A stretch of DNA of 36,382 nt, from the NCBI GenBank assembly GCA_902799955.1, contig CADCCQ010000037.1:1-36382 (forward strand), written 5' to 3'. The notes under the pieces are model-generated. The model saw only the letters and a program-made list of their open reading frames with translations. It did not search any database and was not told where the DNA came from. The stretch is from an uncultured bacterium. GTDB lineage: Bacteria; Verrucomicrobiota; Kiritimatiellia; RFP12; UBA1067. Each line of letters begins with the position of its first letter. Positions within the stretch are counted from its first letter, which is position 1. Below are positions 8,734 to 16,166 of the stretch, one piece after another. The position numbers were made by a program, and so were the translations under genes.

Positions 8734-9503
8734 TGAAGGTCGACGTAAAGAGCAAGGCCGAGATAGACCGGATGCGCGAGGCGTGCCGGATGAGCGCGGA
8801 GATCCGCGACATCTGCGCGTCCTCCGTCGTGCCCGGCATGACCACCGCCGACATAGACGACCTCGTCGTCGACTACTGCGAGAGGCACCACGTCAGGGCG
8901 AGCTTCCACAAGTACAACGGCTTCCCCGGGCACCTCTGCGTGTCAATCAACGACGAGGTGATCCACGGCATACCGAGCCGCCACAGGATCATCATGCCTG
9001 GCGACCTCGTGAAGACGGACGTCGGGATATTCAAGAACGGCTTCAACGGCGATACGTCTCGGACGGTTGCGCTGGGCGTCACGGATCCCGAGACTCTGCG
9101 GCTCGTCGAGGTCACGAAGGCGTGCCTGAAGGCGGGAATCGCCGCGTGCGGGCCGGGCGTTCACCTTGGCGACGTCGGCTGGGCCATCCAGAAGGTCGCC
9201 GAGGACGCGGGCTTCGGCGTGGTGCGCGACTGGATCGGGCACGGCGTCGGGCGGACGGTCCACGAGGACCCCGAGGTGCCGAACTACGGCAAGCCGGGCA
9301 CCAAGCTCGTGCTGAAGCCGGGCATGACGATCGCCATTGAGCCGATGATCTCCATGACGAAGGCGGGCGAGAGCACGGACGTCCTAGACAACAGGTGGAC
9401 GGTCGTGACGAGGGACCGCTGCCTCGCGGCGCACTTCGAGCACACCGTGGCGATCACGGACGACGGATGCGAGGTGTTGACTTTGCCGGCGGACTATCCC
9501 TGA
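8733..9503 (+). CDS. map: Methionine aminopeptidase, type I
   Basis: This 256-residue metalloprotease removes the initiator methionine from nascent proteins. The ORF has the pita-bread fold signature: the KYNGFPGHLCVSINDEVIHGIP segment and metal ligands in TDVG, GDTSRT, GHGVGRTVHEDP, IEPM and FEHTV. It lacks an N-terminal extension, so it is the short bacterial type. The adk-map pair is normally found near secY in ribosomal-protein operons. Here it stands apart from ribosomal genes. The 140 bases after the stop hold a possible structured stretch (CGGGGC near 9509 can pair with GCCCCG near 9546) but no clear T-run terminator. Confidence 0.96.
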   Translation: MKVDVKSKAEIDRMREACRMSAEIRDICASSVVPGMTTADIDDLVVDYCERHHVRASFHKYNGFPGHLCVSINDEVIHGIPSRHRIIMPGDLVKTDVGIFKNGFNGDTSRTVALGVTDPETLRLVEVTKACLKAGIAACGPGVHLGDVGWAIQKVAEDAGFGVVRDWIGHGVGRTVHEDPEVPNYGKPGTKLVLKPGMTIAIEPMISMTKAGESTDVLDNRWTVVTRDRCLAAHFEHTVAITDDGCEVLTLPADYP

Positions 9504-9606
9504 AATCTCGGGGCCCGAAGGCGCTCTGGTCGAATGGCGACTGATTGCCCCGGGGTGGATGGTCCGTCGGCGCTTTTGCCGGTCTAAAAAAACTTTTAAG
9601 TTGGCA

Positions 9607-9636
9607 TTGCTTTTTACGTGGGAAAAATAGTATAAT
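9607..9636 (+). promoter_or_regulatory. Promoter of the PcnB-like gene, probably leaderless
   Basis: TTGCTT (9607-9612) and a perfect TATAAT (9631-9636) are spaced by 18 bases. Only eight bases separate the -10 box from the ATG at 9645. The transcript should therefore start at or within a few bases of the start codon, without room for a ribosome binding site. Confidence 0.7.
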
Positions 9637-9644
9637 ATAAGACA

Positions 9645-10853
9645 ATGTTTTCTTTTCTGAAAAAGAGGAAAAAGGCTGATGTGCCGGTCGTGTACGCGCG
9701 ACCGGAACACTGTATTTCGCGCAAAAACATCGACCCCGACGCCTTGAAGGTCCTGTACAGGCTCTCGTCGCTGGGCTTCACCGCGTACCTCGTGGGCGGC
9801 GGTGTGCGCGACCTCCTCATGGGCCGCAAGCCAAAGGACTTCGACGTGGGGACGTCGGCCAAGCCGAACGACGTGAAGAAGGCGTTCCGCAACTGCTTCC
9901 TGATCGGACGCCGGTTCAGGCTGGCGCACGTCAGGTTCGAGGGCGGCAAGGTAATCGAGACCGCGACATTCCGCCAGAACTCCCAGACCGTCGGCGAGAT
10001 CATCGAGCATGCCGCCGAGGGGCCGATGGAGGACAACACATTCGGTACGCCGGAGACTGACGCCTATCGCCGCGACTTCACTGTGAACGGGCTCTTCTAC
10101 AACATCGAGGACTTCAGCGTGATCGACTGGGTCGGCGGCATGAAGGACATCGAGGGCAAGGTGATCCGCTCCATCGGCGACCCCAACATCAGGTTCCGCG
10201 AGGATCCCGTGCGGATGATGCGCGCCGTGAAGTTCGCCGCAAGGCTTGGCTTCACCATAGAGCGCAAGACGCTCGCCGCGATGAAGCGCCACCACGCGTG
10301 CATCCTAACCGCGGCGGTGCCGCGGGTCTGCGAAGAGGTGTTCCGGCTGTTCACGTACGGGCACAGCGCGGAGGCGTTCCGCATGATGTGGGAGTGCAAG
10401 CTGCTTGGCGACCTGCTCCCCGAGCTCTCCGCGTACATCGACCGCTCCGGCGGGCGCAAGAGCGTCGTCTGGAAGCACCTCGCCGGGCTTGACAAGTACG
10501 AGCTGATGATGTCGGAGAAGGGCTTCGAGGTCCCGAACGGACTCCGCGCCGCCGTGCTGATGACGGGACTCTACCGCGCCGAGGGCGGCGAAGGCGCGGG
10601 GCGCAGGGTGATGCAGACGATGATGCAGACCCTGAAGATACCAAAGGCCACGTATTTTACGGCCGTATTGCTTCTTGAGAGCGCGGGGCGCTTCGCCTCG
10701 CCTCCTACGCGCGGCAAGATGCGGTTCATACACAACCGCGACTTCCTCGACGCGCTAGACTACAACAGAATAATCCGCCGCGCCGAGGGCGGCGACGAAA
10801 AAGCCCTGAACGCATGGGCAGACTTGTACGAAGAGAAAGGAAACGAGAAATGA
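9645..10853 (+). CDS. PcnB-type poly(A) polymerase / CCA-adding nucleotidyltransferase
   Basis: This 402-residue class II nucleotidyltransferase starts with the PcnB-like segment ARPEHCISRKNI (residues ~18-29). The catalytic motif GGGVRDLLMGRKPKDFDVGT follows, with metal-binding D65 and D67. Next come the RRF region, the YRRDFTVNGLFYN motif and the neck domain (IRFREDPVRMMRAVKFAARLGF). The basic N-terminus and HxISR motif favour poly(A) polymerase I, but some bacteria use such enzymes for CCA repair, and the tRNA in this window encodes its own CCA. Role: 3'-end addition on RNA that steers decay or tRNA maturation. The gene overlaps the next one by four bases (ATGA). Confidence 0.87.
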   Translation: MFSFLKKRKKADVPVVYARPEHCISRKNIDPDALKVLYRLSSLGFTAYLVGGGVRDLLMGRKPKDFDVGTSAKPNDVKKAFRNCFLIGRRFRLAHVRFEGGKVIETATFRQNSQTVGEIIEHAAEGPMEDNTFGTPETDAYRRDFTVNGLFYNIEDFSVIDWVGGMKDIEGKVIRSIGDPNIRFREDPVRMMRAVKFAARLGFTIERKTLAAMKRHHACILTAAVPRVCEEVFRLFTYGHSAEAFRMMWECKLLGDLLPELSAYIDRSGGRKSVVWKHLAGLDKYELMMSEKGFEVPNGLRAAVLMTGLYRAEGGEGAGRRVMQTMMQTLKIPKATYFTAVLLLESAGRFASPPTRGKMRFIHNRDFLDALDYNRIIRRAEGGDEKALNAWADLYEEKGNEK

Positions 10854-11827
10854 AGATACCAGAAGAGCTCCTGCCGGTAGTCGAATGGTGGGAGAGGGAC
10901 GGAAAGAAGACCCTGGCAATCGCGGCCGTCGTCGGCGTCGCGGTGCTGGGATACATATCGTGGAGGTCCCACAAGGAGAAGCTCCAGGAAGAGGCCGAGG
11001 CCGCAGTTGCCACGGCGATGGACGTCGAGACGCTCCAGGACGCGGTGAACCGCTTCGGCGACTACGACGTCGGCCCGATGCTGAAGCTCAAGCTCGCCTC
11101 GGCCTACTGCGCAAGAGGCGAGGAAGGCGACGCGAAGAGCGCACTTGAGATCTACGACCAGGTGGTGGCGTCCGGCAAGATCCCGGCCGGTTTCGAGGAC
11201 GTCCCGAAGGTCGGCAGGGCGGAGTGCCTTGAGTCCGAAGAGGACTTTGGCGGTGCGATCGCGGCATACGAGTCGTTCATCGCCAGCGCACCGACGAACG
11301 CTCCTCTCCTGATTGCCGCGAAGCTCGGCCTCGCCCGCTCGAAGGCGCAGTCCGGCGATCGCAAGGGCGCTGTCGCGTATCTTGAGGCGATGCAGAAGGA
11401 CGAAGGCCTTTCCGCTTCCGCCAAGGCGCGCGTAGAGTCGACGCTCGATGTCGTGAAGCGCTGGACAAAGCAGCCGGCCCCTGCGCCTGAGCCGCCCGTG
11501 ACCAAGCCTGTCACGCCGGCTCCCGCGCCCGCGCCTGTCGCTGCGCCCAAGCCTCCGGCACCCGCGCCCGCGCCTGTGGCGAAGCCCGCTGCACCTGCCG
11601 CGCCTGCTGCCAAGCCTGCCGCGGCTCCCGCGCCCGTGAAGCCCGCGACACCCGCACCTGTCGCCGCGCCCAAGCCTCCGGCTCCCGCGCCCGCGCCTGC
11701 TGCCAAGCCTGCCGCGGCTCCCGCACCTGTGAAGCCCGCGACACCCGCACCGGTCGCCGCGCCCAAGCCCCCGGCCCCTGCGCCCGCGCCTGCACCCAAG
11801 CCTGCCGCGCCGGTGAATGGTAAGTGA
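10850..11827 (+). CDS. Membrane-anchored TPR protein with a Pro/Ala/Lys-rich tail
   Basis: The ATG at 10850 overlaps the preceding stop (ATGA), with AGAAAGGAAA as ribosome binding site, giving 325 residues. A short cytoplasmic segment is followed by one transmembrane helix (residues ~20-37, TLAIAAVVGVAVLGYISW). A helical TPR-like domain (~40-200) of the YfgM/tetratricopeptide type follows, with segments such as AIAAYESFIASAPTNA. Residues ~208-325 are almost only Pro, Ala, Lys and Val in repeated APAPVAAPKPPAPAPAP blocks, a likely extended periplasm-spanning linker. Nucleotide repeats of ~70-80 bp underlie the tail, so its length may vary. In YfgM the homologous region helps envelope protein biogenesis. 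Partners here are unknown. Confidence 0.75.
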   Translation: MKIPEELLPVVEWWERDGKKTLAIAAVVGVAVLGYISWRSHKEKLQEEAEAAVATAMDVETLQDAVNRFGDYDVGPMLKLKLASAYCARGEEGDAKSALEIYDQVVASGKIPAGFEDVPKVGRAECLESEEDFGGAIAAYESFIASAPTNAPLLIAAKLGLARSKAQSGDRKGAVAYLEAMQKDEGLSASAKARVESTLDVVKRWTKQPAPAPEPPVTKPVTPAPAPAPVAAPKPPAPAPAPVAKPAAPAAPAAKPAAAPAPVKPATPAPVAAPKPPAPAPAPAAKPAAAPAPVKPATPAPVAAPKPPAPAPAPAPKPAAPVNGK

Positions 11828-11897
11828 GAATGACTTGGATGATGCGGAATTGTCTGAAACAATGGATGATTCCGCAATTCCGTAATTCCACAATGAC
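11828..11897 (+). repeat. Spacer with an octamer repeat and hairpin before the MlaE gene
   Basis: The 70-base spacer contains three consecutive octamers, ATTCCGCA (11869-11876), ATTCCGTA (11877-11884) and ATTCCACA (11885-11892), ending six bases ahead of the ATG. GCGGAAT (11844-11850) can also pair with ATTCCGC (11869-11875). The loop holds TTGTCTGAAACAA (11850-11862), a 13-mer that recurs inside the MITE at 31095-31107. No clear ribosome binding site is visible for the next gene. Confidence 0.6.
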
Positions 11898-12716
11898 ATG
11901 ACCGTCGTACGGGAGCCAGCATGGGATGACGCCCCGCGCTCGAAAGCGCAGGGCGTCGTTCGTCGTCTTGTCGAGTTTCTTTCGTCACTCGGCTGGGCGG
12001 TCCGCATCATGTTCGGCTCCCTCGCAGCCTTCCCCGCAGTCCTCTGCAGAAAGTCGGGAAGGGCGGACCTCGTGCGCCAGCTCTACTCGACGGGAATCCG
12101 CACGCTTCCTGTCGTCATGGTCGTCTCGCTCTTCATCGGGATGATCCTCGCGCTCCAGGTGGGGCTTGAGCTTCGCCGCTTCAACCAGGAGGTGTACCTC
12201 GGCGCGGCGGTCATGGTCTCGCTCGTCCGCGAGATGGGCCCGTTCAGCTGCGGGATGTGCCTCGCCGCGTGCGTGGGGTCGGCGATAGCGGCGGAGCTGG
12301 GCACGATGAAGGTGAACGACGAGGTCGCGGCGCTTGAGATAATGTCCATCTCGCCGATCCGCTTCCTCGCGGCCCCTCGCATCTTCGCGCTCGTCCTGAT
12401 GGCGCCGCTCCTCTCCTTCTTCTGCTGCATAGTCGGCACTGTCGGCGGGGGGATAGTGGGCTCGACTCAGCTCGGCGTAGACTTCAGCCAGTACATGGCT
12501 AGCGCGATGTCGATAGCGGATTTGAAGGACCTCTACGTCGGGCTCCTGAAGGCGCTCGTGTTCGGGCTCGTCATCGGGACGGTCTCCGTCTCCCAGGGCT
12601 TCGGCGCGGACCTCGGCGCGACCGGCGTGGGGAAGTCCACCCAGCGCAGCGTCATCGTGAGCTTCCTCTTGATACTGATGTTCGGTTACATGGTGACGCG
12701 GGTTTGCTACAGGTAG
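11898..12716 (+). CDS. MlaE-family lipid transport permease
   Basis: This 272-residue integral membrane protein of the MlaE/permease family (PF02405) is the inner-membrane channel of lipid ABC transporters that move phospholipids between the two membranes. The signature REMGPFSCGMCLAACVGSAI then AAELGTMKVNDEVAALEIM is clear, flanked by five or six hydrophobic helices. The N-terminal amphipathic segment is typical. Unusually, no MlaF ATPase or MlaD MCE-domain gene lies beside it: the neighbours are the TPR protein and a metalloenzyme. The partners must be encoded elsewhere. The chosen ATG gives a family-like N-terminus, but it lacks a good ribosome binding site, so the start is less certain. 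Confidence 0.88.
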   Translation: MTVVREPAWDDAPRSKAQGVVRRLVEFLSSLGWAVRIMFGSLAAFPAVLCRKSGRADLVRQLYSTGIRTLPVVMVVSLFIGMILALQVGLELRRFNQEVYLGAAVMVSLVREMGPFSCGMCLAACVGSAIAAELGTMKVNDEVAALEIMSISPIRFLAAPRIFALVLMAPLLSFFCCIVGTVGGGIVGSTQLGVDFSQYMASAMSIADLKDLYVGLLKALVFGLVIGTVSVSQGFGADLGATGVGKSTQRSVIVSFLLILMFGYMVTRVCYR

Positions 12717-12732
12717 GGGAGGGACGTCTAGC

Positions 12733-13590
12733 TTGAAAATCCTCTTCCTATTCATCGATGGCGTCGGCATGAGACGCGCGGCGGCGGACAACCCGGTGAA
12801 CCCGGAGGTGTGCCCGACGCTCTGCCGCCTCATCGACAAGCACTCGAAGAGCATAGACGCATGCCTCGGCGTCGAGGGGCTCCCGCAGTCCGCCACAGGG
12901 CAGGCGACGATGTTCACCGGCCTCAACTGCGCGAAGGCGATGGGCCGCCACTGCGAAGGCTTCCCGGGCCCGTCGCTCAGGAGGCTCATCGAGGAGAACA
13001 ACCTCTTCCTCCAGCTGAAGAAGCGCTCCCTCCGCGTGAGGTTCGCGGACGCCTACCTCGTCGAGTCCGCGGACGAGCTCGCGGCGCGGCGCTACAAGTC
13101 CGTGACGACCGTGATGGCGCTCACCACGCCCGAGGTCATCACGACCGCGGACGACCTCGCGGAGGATCGCGCGCTCATGCAGGACCTCACGCGCGAGACG
13201 ATACAGGACCGCTACCCGGACATCCGCGTAATCCCGCCGCAGCGCGCGGCGGAGCATCTGTTCGCGCTGGCCGTGGACAGCGACTTCACTCTCTTCGAGT
13301 TCTTCCAGACCGACGTCTCGGGGCACTCGATGGACTACGCGCGGGCGTGCGCGGTCCTGCGCACGTACGACAGGTTCCTGTCCGCGCTTGTCAGGATGTG
13401 CGAGGCCGCGGGCCTCACCATCGTGATGACGGCGGACCACGGGAACATCGAGGACATGTCGGAAAGGGGCCATACACGCAATCCCGTGCCGTTCATAGCG
13501 TTCGGCCCGGGGGAGCGCGCGATAAGGGACGGGGTCGAATCCCTCGTGGATGTGACGCCTTCTCTTCTTGCGGTTTTCGACGCAATTTGA
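12733..13590 (+). CDS. Phosphoglycerate-mutase-like metalloenzyme (alkaline phosphatase superfamily)
   Basis: This 285-residue protein uses a TTG start preceded by a purine-rich stretch (AGGGGAGGGA). It belongs to the metalloenzyme superfamily shared by cofactor-independent phosphoglycerate mutase and alkaline phosphatase. The metal site is visible: D9 in FIDGVG, the nucleophile region QSATGQATMFTG (S53/T55), TDVSGHSMD, TADHGN and RGHTRNPVPF. It is much shorter than iPGM (~510 residues) and lacks the inserted phosphotransferase domain, so it is more likely a phosphatase or phosphonate/phosphosugar hydrolase. The substrate is not predictable. It sits 16 bases after the MlaE-type gene and is probably co-transcribed. 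Confidence 0.78.
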   Translation: MKILFLFIDGVGMRRAAADNPVNPEVCPTLCRLIDKHSKSIDACLGVEGLPQSATGQATMFTGLNCAKAMGRHCEGFPGPSLRRLIEENNLFLQLKKRSLRVRFADAYLVESADELAARRYKSVTTVMALTTPEVITTADDLAEDRALMQDLTRETIQDRYPDIRVIPPQRAAEHLFALAVDSDFTLFEFFQTDVSGHSMDYARACAVLRTYDRFLSALVRMCEAAGLTIVMTADHGNIEDMSERGHTRNPVPFIAFGPGERAIRDGVESLVDVTPSLLAVFDAI

Positions 13591-13596
13591 TACAAT
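13568..13596 (+). promoter_or_regulatory. Promoter of the ROK-like kinase gene
   Basis: TTGCGG (13568-13573) and TACAAT (13591-13596) are 17 bases apart, with TGA (13588-13590) acting both as extended -10 and as the stop codon of the preceding gene. The ~90-base leader that follows contains a GC-rich hairpin (CGGGGC, then GCCCCG, around 13608-13625) and AAGGAG ahead of the ATG at 13691. Confidence 0.55.
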
Positions 13597-13690
13597 TTAC
13601 GGTGTCGGCGGGGCAGGCCGCCCCGGCGCGTCACCGGATGGAGAACAAAACGCCGCGCGGCGGCGGGACAAAAAAAAGGAGAAAAAGACA

Positions 13691-15082
13691 ATGGCGGTAA
13701 AGAAGTGCGCGAAGTGCGACACGGAGTTCCAGGCTCCGATGAACGCGCTGTGGCAGGTGTATGACGGAATTGGGTCCAAGGCGGACATCGTCGCCGTGGC
13801 GTGGGAGCGCGAGGACGGAAAGGTATTCAGGTACGACCTGCCGATTCCGCAGCGCCTCGATCCCAAGGCGGCCAAGTTCGTCAGCTACGTCGTGGACAGG
13901 ATCGCGAAGTTCATCGTGTGGTCCGCAGGCGGCTGGAAGCTTTACCTCTCTGGCCCCGAGGCGGTCGTCGGGCCCGTCGCCAAGGCGTACACCAAGAAGG
14001 GCGCGAGGGCGTTCGACTGGGACTTCTTCACCTCCATCTACGGGCGTCCCGTGGAGGTCGTTGTCCTTCCCCTCAAGAAGATGCCCGAGACGACGGAGAA
14101 GATGCAGTACGTCAAGACCGTCGCGGACGGATGCCGCATCGGCTTCGACCTCGGCGCGAGCGACTTCAAGATCTCCGCGCTCAACAAGGGCGAAGTCGTG
14201 TTCTCCAAGGAGTTCCCGTGGGATCCGCGCAACAACGCCGACCCCGAGTACCACTACTCGATGCTGACGGCTGGCCTCAAGGAGGCCGCGGCCTCGCTTC
14301 CGCGCGTCGACGCGATCGGCGGCTCCACCGCCGGCACGCTCGTCGGGCAGAAGATGGGCATCGCGAGCCTCTTCCGCGCCATCAAGGAGAAGAACCCCTC
14401 TAAGTTCGAGACGGCCCAGAACATGTTCTTCCGCATCGAGAAGGACTGGGGCGTGCCGTTCGCGATCTACAACGACGGCGACGTCACCGCGCTCGCCGGC
14501 ATGATCACGATGGGCAGGAAGGGCATCCTCGGCGTCGCGATGGGGTCCTCCGAGGCCGTCGGCTACATCACGCCCAAGGGCGCGATGACGGGCCGCATCA
14601 GCGAGCTCGCGTTCGCGCCGGTCGACTTCAACCCGAAGGCCCCGAAGGACGAGTGGTCGGGCGACGCGGGCGTCGGCGCGATGGCGTTCTCGCAGCAGGC
14701 CGTCAACTGGCTCGCCGAGAAGCACGGCTTCGAGTTCCCCAAGGAGATGAAGCTCCCCGAGAGGCTCAAGGTCGTCCAGGCCGCGATGGAGAAGGGCGAC
14801 GCGAAGGCGCTCAAGGTGTTCATCCAGATCGGCCGCTTCCTCGCCCACGCCATTCCGTGGTACAACGAGTTCTACGACTACTCCAACATGATGATCCTCG
14901 GCCGCGTCACCTCCGGGCTTGGAGGCGAGGTCATCCTCGAGACGGCGAAGGCGATGCTCAAGGACGTCTACCCCGAGTGGTCGGAGAAGATCGACATCTT
15001 CATGCCGGACGAGAAGGCGAGGCGCCTCGGTCAGTCCGTCGCCGCCGCGCAGATCCCCGTCATCAAGGCCAAGAGGCGCTAG
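13691..15082 (+). CDS. ROK-like sugar kinase of the ASKHA fold
   Basis: The ATG at 13691 follows AGGAG (13678-13682) and gives 463 residues. The N-terminus has a CxxC pair (KCAKCDTEF) and a ~130-residue extension of unknown fold. An ASKHA nucleotide-binding domain follows: RIGFDLGASDFKISAL (phosphate-1 loop), AIGGSTAGTLVG, AIYNDGDVTALAG, and GVAMGSSEAVGYI. These resemble the ROK family (glucokinase, N-acetylmannosamine kinase, repressor-type members). The canonical ROK zinc-binding cysteine cluster is not evident and the N-terminal extension is unusual, so substrate and even catalytic activity are open. It is immediately followed by an N-acetylhexosamine-kinase-like gene (seven-base gap), suggesting joint use in amino-sugar activation. 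Confidence 0.65.
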   Translation: MAVKKCAKCDTEFQAPMNALWQVYDGIGSKADIVAVAWEREDGKVFRYDLPIPQRLDPKAAKFVSYVVDRIAKFIVWSAGGWKLYLSGPEAVVGPVAKAYTKKGARAFDWDFFTSIYGRPVEVVVLPLKKMPETTEKMQYVKTVADGCRIGFDLGASDFKISALNKGEVVFSKEFPWDPRNNADPEYHYSMLTAGLKEAAASLPRVDAIGGSTAGTLVGQKMGIASLFRAIKEKNPSKFETAQNMFFRIEKDWGVPFAIYNDGDVTALAGMITMGRKGILGVAMGSSEAVGYITPKGAMTGRISELAFAPVDFNPKAPKDEWSGDAGVGAMAFSQQAVNWLAEKHGFEFPKEMKLPERLKVVQAAMEKGDAKALKVFIQIGRFLAHAIPWYNEFYDYSNMMILGRVTSGLGGEVILETAKAMLKDVYPEWSEKIDIFMPDEKARRLGQSVAAAQIPVIKAKRR

Positions 15083-15089
15083 TCGGACG

Positions 15090-16136
15090 ATGGATCTTCC
15101 GAGGTCCGAGCTTGACGCGGTTCTCGCGTCGATGGGCGTGAAGGACGCGCTCGCCGTCGGCAGGTACGGCGGCGGGCACATCAACGACACGTTCAGGGTC
15201 TGCGCCGCCTCCGGCGCGGAGTACATCCTCCAGCGCGTGAACACCGGCATCTTCACCGACGTCGCCGCGCTGGCGGACAACGTAAGGACCGTGACCGGCC
15301 ACCTGAAGGCGAAGGGCGCTAGGACTATCGACGTCGTCGCCTTCGAGGGGCCGTGGCGTCTCTACAGGTTCATCTCCGGCTGCACCTCCTACGACGTGGT
15401 CCAGACGCCAGCCGAGGCGTTCGCCGTCGCGCTCGCGTTCGCGAAGTTCCAGGACGAGCTGTCGGATCTGGACGCCTCGCGCCTCCACGAGATACTGCCA
15501 GGCTTCCACGACACGGCCCTCAGGCTGCGCCACCTCGACGAGGCGGCGCGCGCCGACGTCATGGGCCGCCGCGCGGAGGTCGCCGCGGAGCTGGCCTTCG
15601 TGGACGCCAGGCGCGGCATGGCGACGACGATCTCGTCGATGACCGCCTCCGGCGCCATCCCGCTCAGGGCCGTACACAACGACGCCAAGGCGAACAACGT
15701 CCTCGTCCCCAAGTCGGGCGACGGCGACGGCGTCGTCATCGACCTCGACTCCACCATGCCCGGCTCCGCGCTCTGCGACTTCGGCGACATGGTCCGCTCC
15801 TCGTCGGCCACCGCCGCCGAGGACGAGGCCGACCTCGCGAAGGTCGGCGCAAGCAGGGACCTCTTCGAGGCGCTCGTCGCCGGATATCTCGAGGGCGCGA
15901 GGTTCCTGACGCGCGAGGAGTGCGCGCTCATGACGCTCGCCGGGCGCATATCGACGCTTGAGGTCGGCATGAGGTTCCTCACCGACTACCTCGCCGGTGA
16001 CACGTATTTCAAGACCGCCTACCCCGGGCACAACCTGGTGCGGGCGAGAAACCAGTTCAGGATGGTCGAGTCGCTGGAGGCGCAGGAGCGCGACTTCGCG
16101 GCGATCGCCGGCTGCCCCGCGCAGCCCGTCGGCTGA
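15090..16136 (+). CDS. N-acetylhexosamine 1-kinase-like phosphotransferase
   Basis: This 348-residue protein has the aminoglycoside phosphotransferase/choline-kinase fold (PF01636). The N-lobe reads GGGHINDTFRV...YILQRVNTGIFTDV, a close match in style to NahK enzymes of bifidobacteria and gut PVC bacteria. The catalytic loop is HNDAKANNVL (H196, D198), followed by the metal-binding IDLDSTMPG (D218) and DFGDMVR. NahK phosphorylates GlcNAc or GalNAc to the 1-phosphate during mucin and milk-glycan use. The start at 15090 gives the expected N-terminus although the ribosome binding site is weak. Neighbouring ROK-like kinase and nagA further downstream fit an amino-sugar theme. Substrate is inferred from similarity only. 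Confidence 0.8.
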   Translation: MDLPRSELDAVLASMGVKDALAVGRYGGGHINDTFRVCAASGAEYILQRVNTGIFTDVAALADNVRTVTGHLKAKGARTIDVVAFEGPWRLYRFISGCTSYDVVQTPAEAFAVALAFAKFQDELSDLDASRLHEILPGFHDTALRLRHLDEAARADVMGRRAEVAAELAFVDARRGMATTISSMTASGAIPLRAVHNDAKANNVLVPKSGDGDGVVIDLDSTMPGSALCDFGDMVRSSSATAAEDEADLAKVGASRDLFEALVAGYLEGARFLTREECALMTLAGRISTLEVGMRFLTDYLAGDTYFKTAYPGHNLVRARNQFRMVESLEAQERDFAAIAGCPAQPVG

Positions 16137-16166
16137 CCCGGAGGCGGAAATCACGGAGCATAAGAG

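Noticed and set aside
9504..9644. Riboswitch or terminator after map
   Set aside because: Short complementary segments can pair, but no known riboswitch core and no T-run after a strong stem are visible.
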